This document shows positions 24,942 to 27,041 of a stretch of 27,041 bases of DNA, piece by piece. How positions within the stretch are numbered: the stretch's first letter is position 1; every line of letters starts with the position of its first letter. The position numbers were made by a program, and so were the translations under genes. Location: positions 1-27,041 of IMG/VR virus record IMGVR_UViG_3300020436_000073; one strand, given 5' to 3'. The notes under the pieces are model-generated. The model ran no database searches. It worked only from the letters and a program-made list of their open reading frames with translations, and was not told where the DNA came from. The DNA comes from a virus.

Positions 24942-25313
24942 ATGAGCGCAGCTACTTACAACTTATTCATTGACCAAGGATCCGACTTCGCCGTTGACTT
25001 AGTAATTAAAGAATCGGGAACTGCTAAAAATCTGAGTAACTACTCAGGTCGTGGCCAACTGCGCTCGTCTCATACATCAAGTACAATTGCAGCATATCTT
25101 AAAGTTACGGTAACAAATGCTGCAAATGGCTCTCTTAAAGTTGAACTTCCAAACAGTACTTGGACTGATTCGGGTGGCGTAAGTCGGGATGGCTCAAAAG
25201 ATGTTGCAGCAGGACAGTATGTTTATGATGTAGAAATATTTACAAACTCAGATGCTGTTGTAAAAAGAATTATACAAGGAACTGCAACAATTAATCCTGA
25301 GGTAACTCGATAA
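24942..25313 (+). CDS. Small virion structural protein, BppU-N-like fold
   Basis: The 123-residue protein (NLFIDQGSDFAVDLVIKESGTAKNLSNYSGRGQLRSS near the N-terminus, GQYVYDVEIFTNSDAVVKRIIQGTATINPEVTR at the C-terminus) has the strand pattern of small phage tail proteins related to baseplate-upper-protein N-terminal domains. The Q-G-S-D-F motif and the closing strand RIIQGTATINPEVT are common in fibre-linked proteins of marine phages. It probably attaches a fibre to the tip, but this is inference. It is the first gene after promoter P3, has a GGAGA ribosome site, and overlaps the next gene by TAATG. Confidence 0.7.
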   Translation: MSAATYNLFIDQGSDFAVDLVIKESGTAKNLSNYSGRGQLRSSHTSSTIAAYLKVTVTNAANGSLKVELPNSTWTDSGGVSRDGSKDVAAGQYVYDVEIFTNSDAVVKRIIQGTATINPEVTR

Positions 25314-25720
25314 TGTCCACTACAACATCCACAGTAATCGAAGTAACAGAGACAGTTTCAGAAATCACTGCAACTGGAGATCAAATATCTATTGATCTTA
25401 CTGATGATGTTACTACAATTGAAGCATATAATTTAGCAGTTCCTACTGCAGTTCCTGGCGTCATTGCGGCTTCAAGCGTAACTGTAGATGGATATAATAC
25501 TATTCCTTCAGGATTTTTAGATAATGCACTAAAAGTTCTTGCAGATCAAAGTTTTCGCGGAAGTTCTGCGCCTTCAGGTGCCCGAGTAGAAGAAGGAGAT
25601 ACTTGGTACGACACTACAAATGATATATTTTTCGTCTATCGTACGCTCAATGGAGTTACAGACTGGCATCCTTTGCTCGCAACAGCGCAGGACAGCAGAC
25701 TAGACGGAGGGGCCTTTTAA
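25313..25720 (+). CDS. Small tail fibre-associated protein
   Basis: The 135-residue protein has a Thr/Val/Ile-rich, coiled or beta N-terminus (STVIEVTETVSEITATGDQISIDLTDD), a central proline-containing turn (AVPTAVPGVIAASSVTVDGYNT), and a conserved end, SSAPSGARVEEGDTWYDTTNDIFFVYRTLNGVTDWHPL. This EGDxWYDTxxxxxFVY...WxPL element is widespread in phage fibre proteins and is probably a small beta cap. The protein ends in DSRLDGGAF; the GGxF end recurs in the next gene. Function as a fibre adaptor or short fibre is inferred from context. Confidence 0.68.
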   Translation: MSTTTSTVIEVTETVSEITATGDQISIDLTDDVTTIEAYNLAVPTAVPGVIAASSVTVDGYNTIPSGFLDNALKVLADQSFRGSSAPSGARVEEGDTWYDTTNDIFFVYRTLNGVTDWHPLLATAQDSRLDGGAF

Positions 25721-25740
25721 AGGCTACTGGAGACTCTTAA

Positions 25741-26625
25741 ATGGCTCAAGTAATTCAAATCAAGCGCAGCTCATCTACAGCAGCTCCTAGCAGTAGTCTT
25801 GCTGCGGGAGAATTGGCCTACTCTGGAGCTAGTGCTTCCCATAAACTCTTTATCGGGCATCCAGATGGTAGTACCGGTAATATTGTAATTGGCGGAAAAG
25901 TTTATGTAGATATGTTAGATCATACTGCAGGAACTCTTACAGCTTCTAGTGCACTTATTGTAGATTCCAATAGTAAGATTGACGTATTAAATGTTGATAA
26001 TCTTACTTTAAATGGTAACTCAATTACTTCTACTGATACCAATGGTAATATTAATATTACTCCAAATGGTAATGGTGCAATTATTCTTGATGGATTTCAG
26101 TTTCCTCGTAATGGAGATGGAACTACAGGACAGTTTTTAAGAAAAAATGCTAGTGGAGAGTTAGAATTTGCTACTTCAAGTAATCAATTTACTATTGCTG
26201 CAGATTCTGGAAGTGATGACATTTTCAATACTGGAAGTACTCTCACATTTGCAGGTACTTCAAATGAGATTGAGACTTCAGTATCGAACGATCAAATTCA
26301 GATTGGTATTGTAAGTAATCCAACACTTACTGGTAATGTTACAGTTACTGGAAATCTTACTGTTCAAGGTACAACTACCACTGTAAATTCAGAAACTGTT
26401 ACTATTGATGACAATATTATTGTACTCAATAATAATGTAAGCGGTTCTCCCACTGAGAATGCAGGAATTGAAATTGAGCGTGGATCTGCTTCAAATGTAA
26501 CTCTTCGTTGGAATGAGACTTCCGATCTTTGGCAAGTTACTGTAGATGGATCAAACTACCAAGACATTCTCACAGACGGCAACTTTGACGCACAAATAAC
26601 TGTAATTAACGGCGGCACATTTTAA
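25741..26625 (+). CDS. Tail fibre protein with Mtd-N-like head
   Basis: The 294-residue protein starts MAQVIQIKRSSSTAAPSSSLAAGELAYSGASASHKLFIG, the pattern (IKR...AAP....AGELAY......L.IG) of the N-terminal beta domain of major-tropism-determinant and other fibre proteins. The middle is repetitive beta-helix-like sequence (NGNSITSTDTNGNINITPNGNGAIIL; VTVTGNLTVQGTTTTVNS). The C-terminal part, AGIEIERGSASNVTLRWNETSDLWQV, is common in marine and cyanophage fibres, and the protein ends in INGGTF. CTGGAGACTCTTAA before the ATG supplies a ribosome site. No C-type lectin variable domain is present, so an Mtd-style diversification role is not supported. It likely trimerises along its length. Confidence 0.75.
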   Translation: MAQVIQIKRSSSTAAPSSSLAAGELAYSGASASHKLFIGHPDGSTGNIVIGGKVYVDMLDHTAGTLTASSALIVDSNSKIDVLNVDNLTLNGNSITSTDTNGNINITPNGNGAIILDGFQFPRNGDGTTGQFLRKNASGELEFATSSNQFTIAADSGSDDIFNTGSTLTFAGTSNEIETSVSNDQIQIGIVSNPTLTGNVTVTGNLTVQGTTTTVNSETVTIDDNIIVLNNNVSGSPTENAGIEIERGSASNVTLRWNETSDLWQVTVDGSNYQDILTDGNFDAQITVINGGTF

Positions 26626-26638
26626 TTAGGAGACTACT

Positions 26639-27041
26639 GTGGCTCAGATAATTAAATTAAAAAGAGGCACGAGTGCACCTACTACAAGTGACATTGTAGA
26701 CGGTGAGGTAGCAATTGATACCTCTGGCCGAAAACTATATATTAATGCTTCGGGAACAATTAAAGAAATTGGCTCTACAAGTGATGCCGCTTTAATTACT
26801 TCTGGATCAGTTGCGCTACAAGAGTTTGAGTACACTGCAACTTCTAATCAAACAACTTTTTCTGGAGCAGACACAGGATCTCAAACATTATCATATATTG
26901 CAAATTCAATTATGGTATTTGTCAATGGTGTTTTGCAAGATGACACTGTAGATTATACTGCTACGAATGGAACTTCAGTTGTATTTACAAATGGACTAGC
27001 AACGAACGACGAAGTTCGTATTATGAGCTTTAGTGTTGTTG
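26639..27041 (+). CDS. Second tail fibre protein with Mtd-N-like head, partial, GTG start
   Basis: An open frame begins with GTG at 26639, preceded by AGGAG at 26628-26632, and runs 134 codons off the right edge. Its N-terminus, AQIIKLKRGTSAPTTSDIV, then DGEVAIDTSGRKLYIN, is paralogous to the neighbouring fibre gene. The second part (FEYTATSNQTTFSGADT, IMVFVNGVLQDDTVDYTATNG, VVFTNGLATNDEVRIMSF) is a beta module repeated in many marine-phage fibres, in which a strand exposes a variable region. The N-terminus begins only 13 bases after the previous stop. An AUG-only gene search would miss it. The C-terminus, where the receptor-binding part would be, is outside the window. Confidence 0.85.
   Translation, partial: MAQIIKLKRGTSAPTTSDIVDGEVAIDTSGRKLYINASGTIKEIGSTSDAALITSGSVALQEFEYTATSNQTTFSGADTGSQTLSYIANSIMVFVNGVLQDDTVDYTATNGTSVVFTNGLATNDEVRIMSFSVV

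Noticed and set aside
24928-24945. Mini-frame MENFK overlapping the start of the first fibre gene
   Set aside because: Five codons right at the predicted transcript start have no own ribosome site; GGAGA there is better read as the ribosome site of ATG 24942.
25712-25724. Palindrome GCCTTTTAAAGGC at the end of a fibre gene
   Set aside because: There is no T-tract after it and the loop would be too tight; it overlaps the stop codon and the next gene's leader, so neither a terminator nor an attachment site is supported.
25741-27041. Diversity-generating retroelement suggested by the Mtd-like N-terminal domains
   Set aside because: No reverse transcriptase, template repeat or C-type lectin variable domain is visible; the Mtd-N fold alone is common in fibre proteins.

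Overview
The window is a continuous stretch of the virion-structure module of a tailed double-stranded DNA phage. All supported genes are on the plus strand and tightly packed, often with ATGA or TAATG overlaps. The gene order and protein families are those of a lambda-like siphovirus tail joined to an HK97-type head: terminase, HNH protein, portal, prohead protease/scaffold/capsid, head-tail connector, neck, tail terminator, tail tube, frameshifted tail chaperones, tape measure, M-, L-, K-, I- and J-like tail-tip proteins, then fibre-type proteins. The DNA is AT-rich. The fibre proteins use modules I know mainly from marine phages, and the promoters are bacterial sigma-70 consensus. A marine proteobacterial host is the best guess, but nothing here names the host. 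No integrase, lysis, replication or tRNA gene is visible, and both window ends cut through genes.

Head region (1-7860): the end of a small gene precedes the large terminase. A perfect sigma-70 promoter then leads into an HNH protein, the portal, a small unknown gene and one long gene that fuses prohead protease, a charged scaffold-like helix and the major capsid protein. A strong ribosome site inside that fusion, at the protease/scaffold junction, predicts a second, protease-free product. A UACG-loop terminator follows the capsid gene. The connector, a neck-type protein and the tail terminator come next.

Tail region (7921-24874): the tail tube gene ends at a UUCG-loop terminator, followed at once by a second perfect promoter. 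That promoter drives the G/GT tail chaperones, which carry a complete -1 frameshift signal (slippery heptamer, 8-nt spacer, 9-bp hairpin). The 1162-residue tape measure and the M, L, K, I and J homologues follow. The J-like protein has 2559 residues, more than twice lambda gpJ, and is expanded by FN3/Ig-like and repeated beta modules.

Fibre region (24875-27041): a third perfect promoter opens a set of small tail-fibre genes with related N-termini and a shared C-terminal GGxF motif. The last one starts with GTG and runs off the window.

The most interesting points are the frameshift cassette, the internal start within the protease-capsid fusion, the three near-identical promoters, and a small VGD-type beta domain that seems to have been inserted into four different tail proteins.
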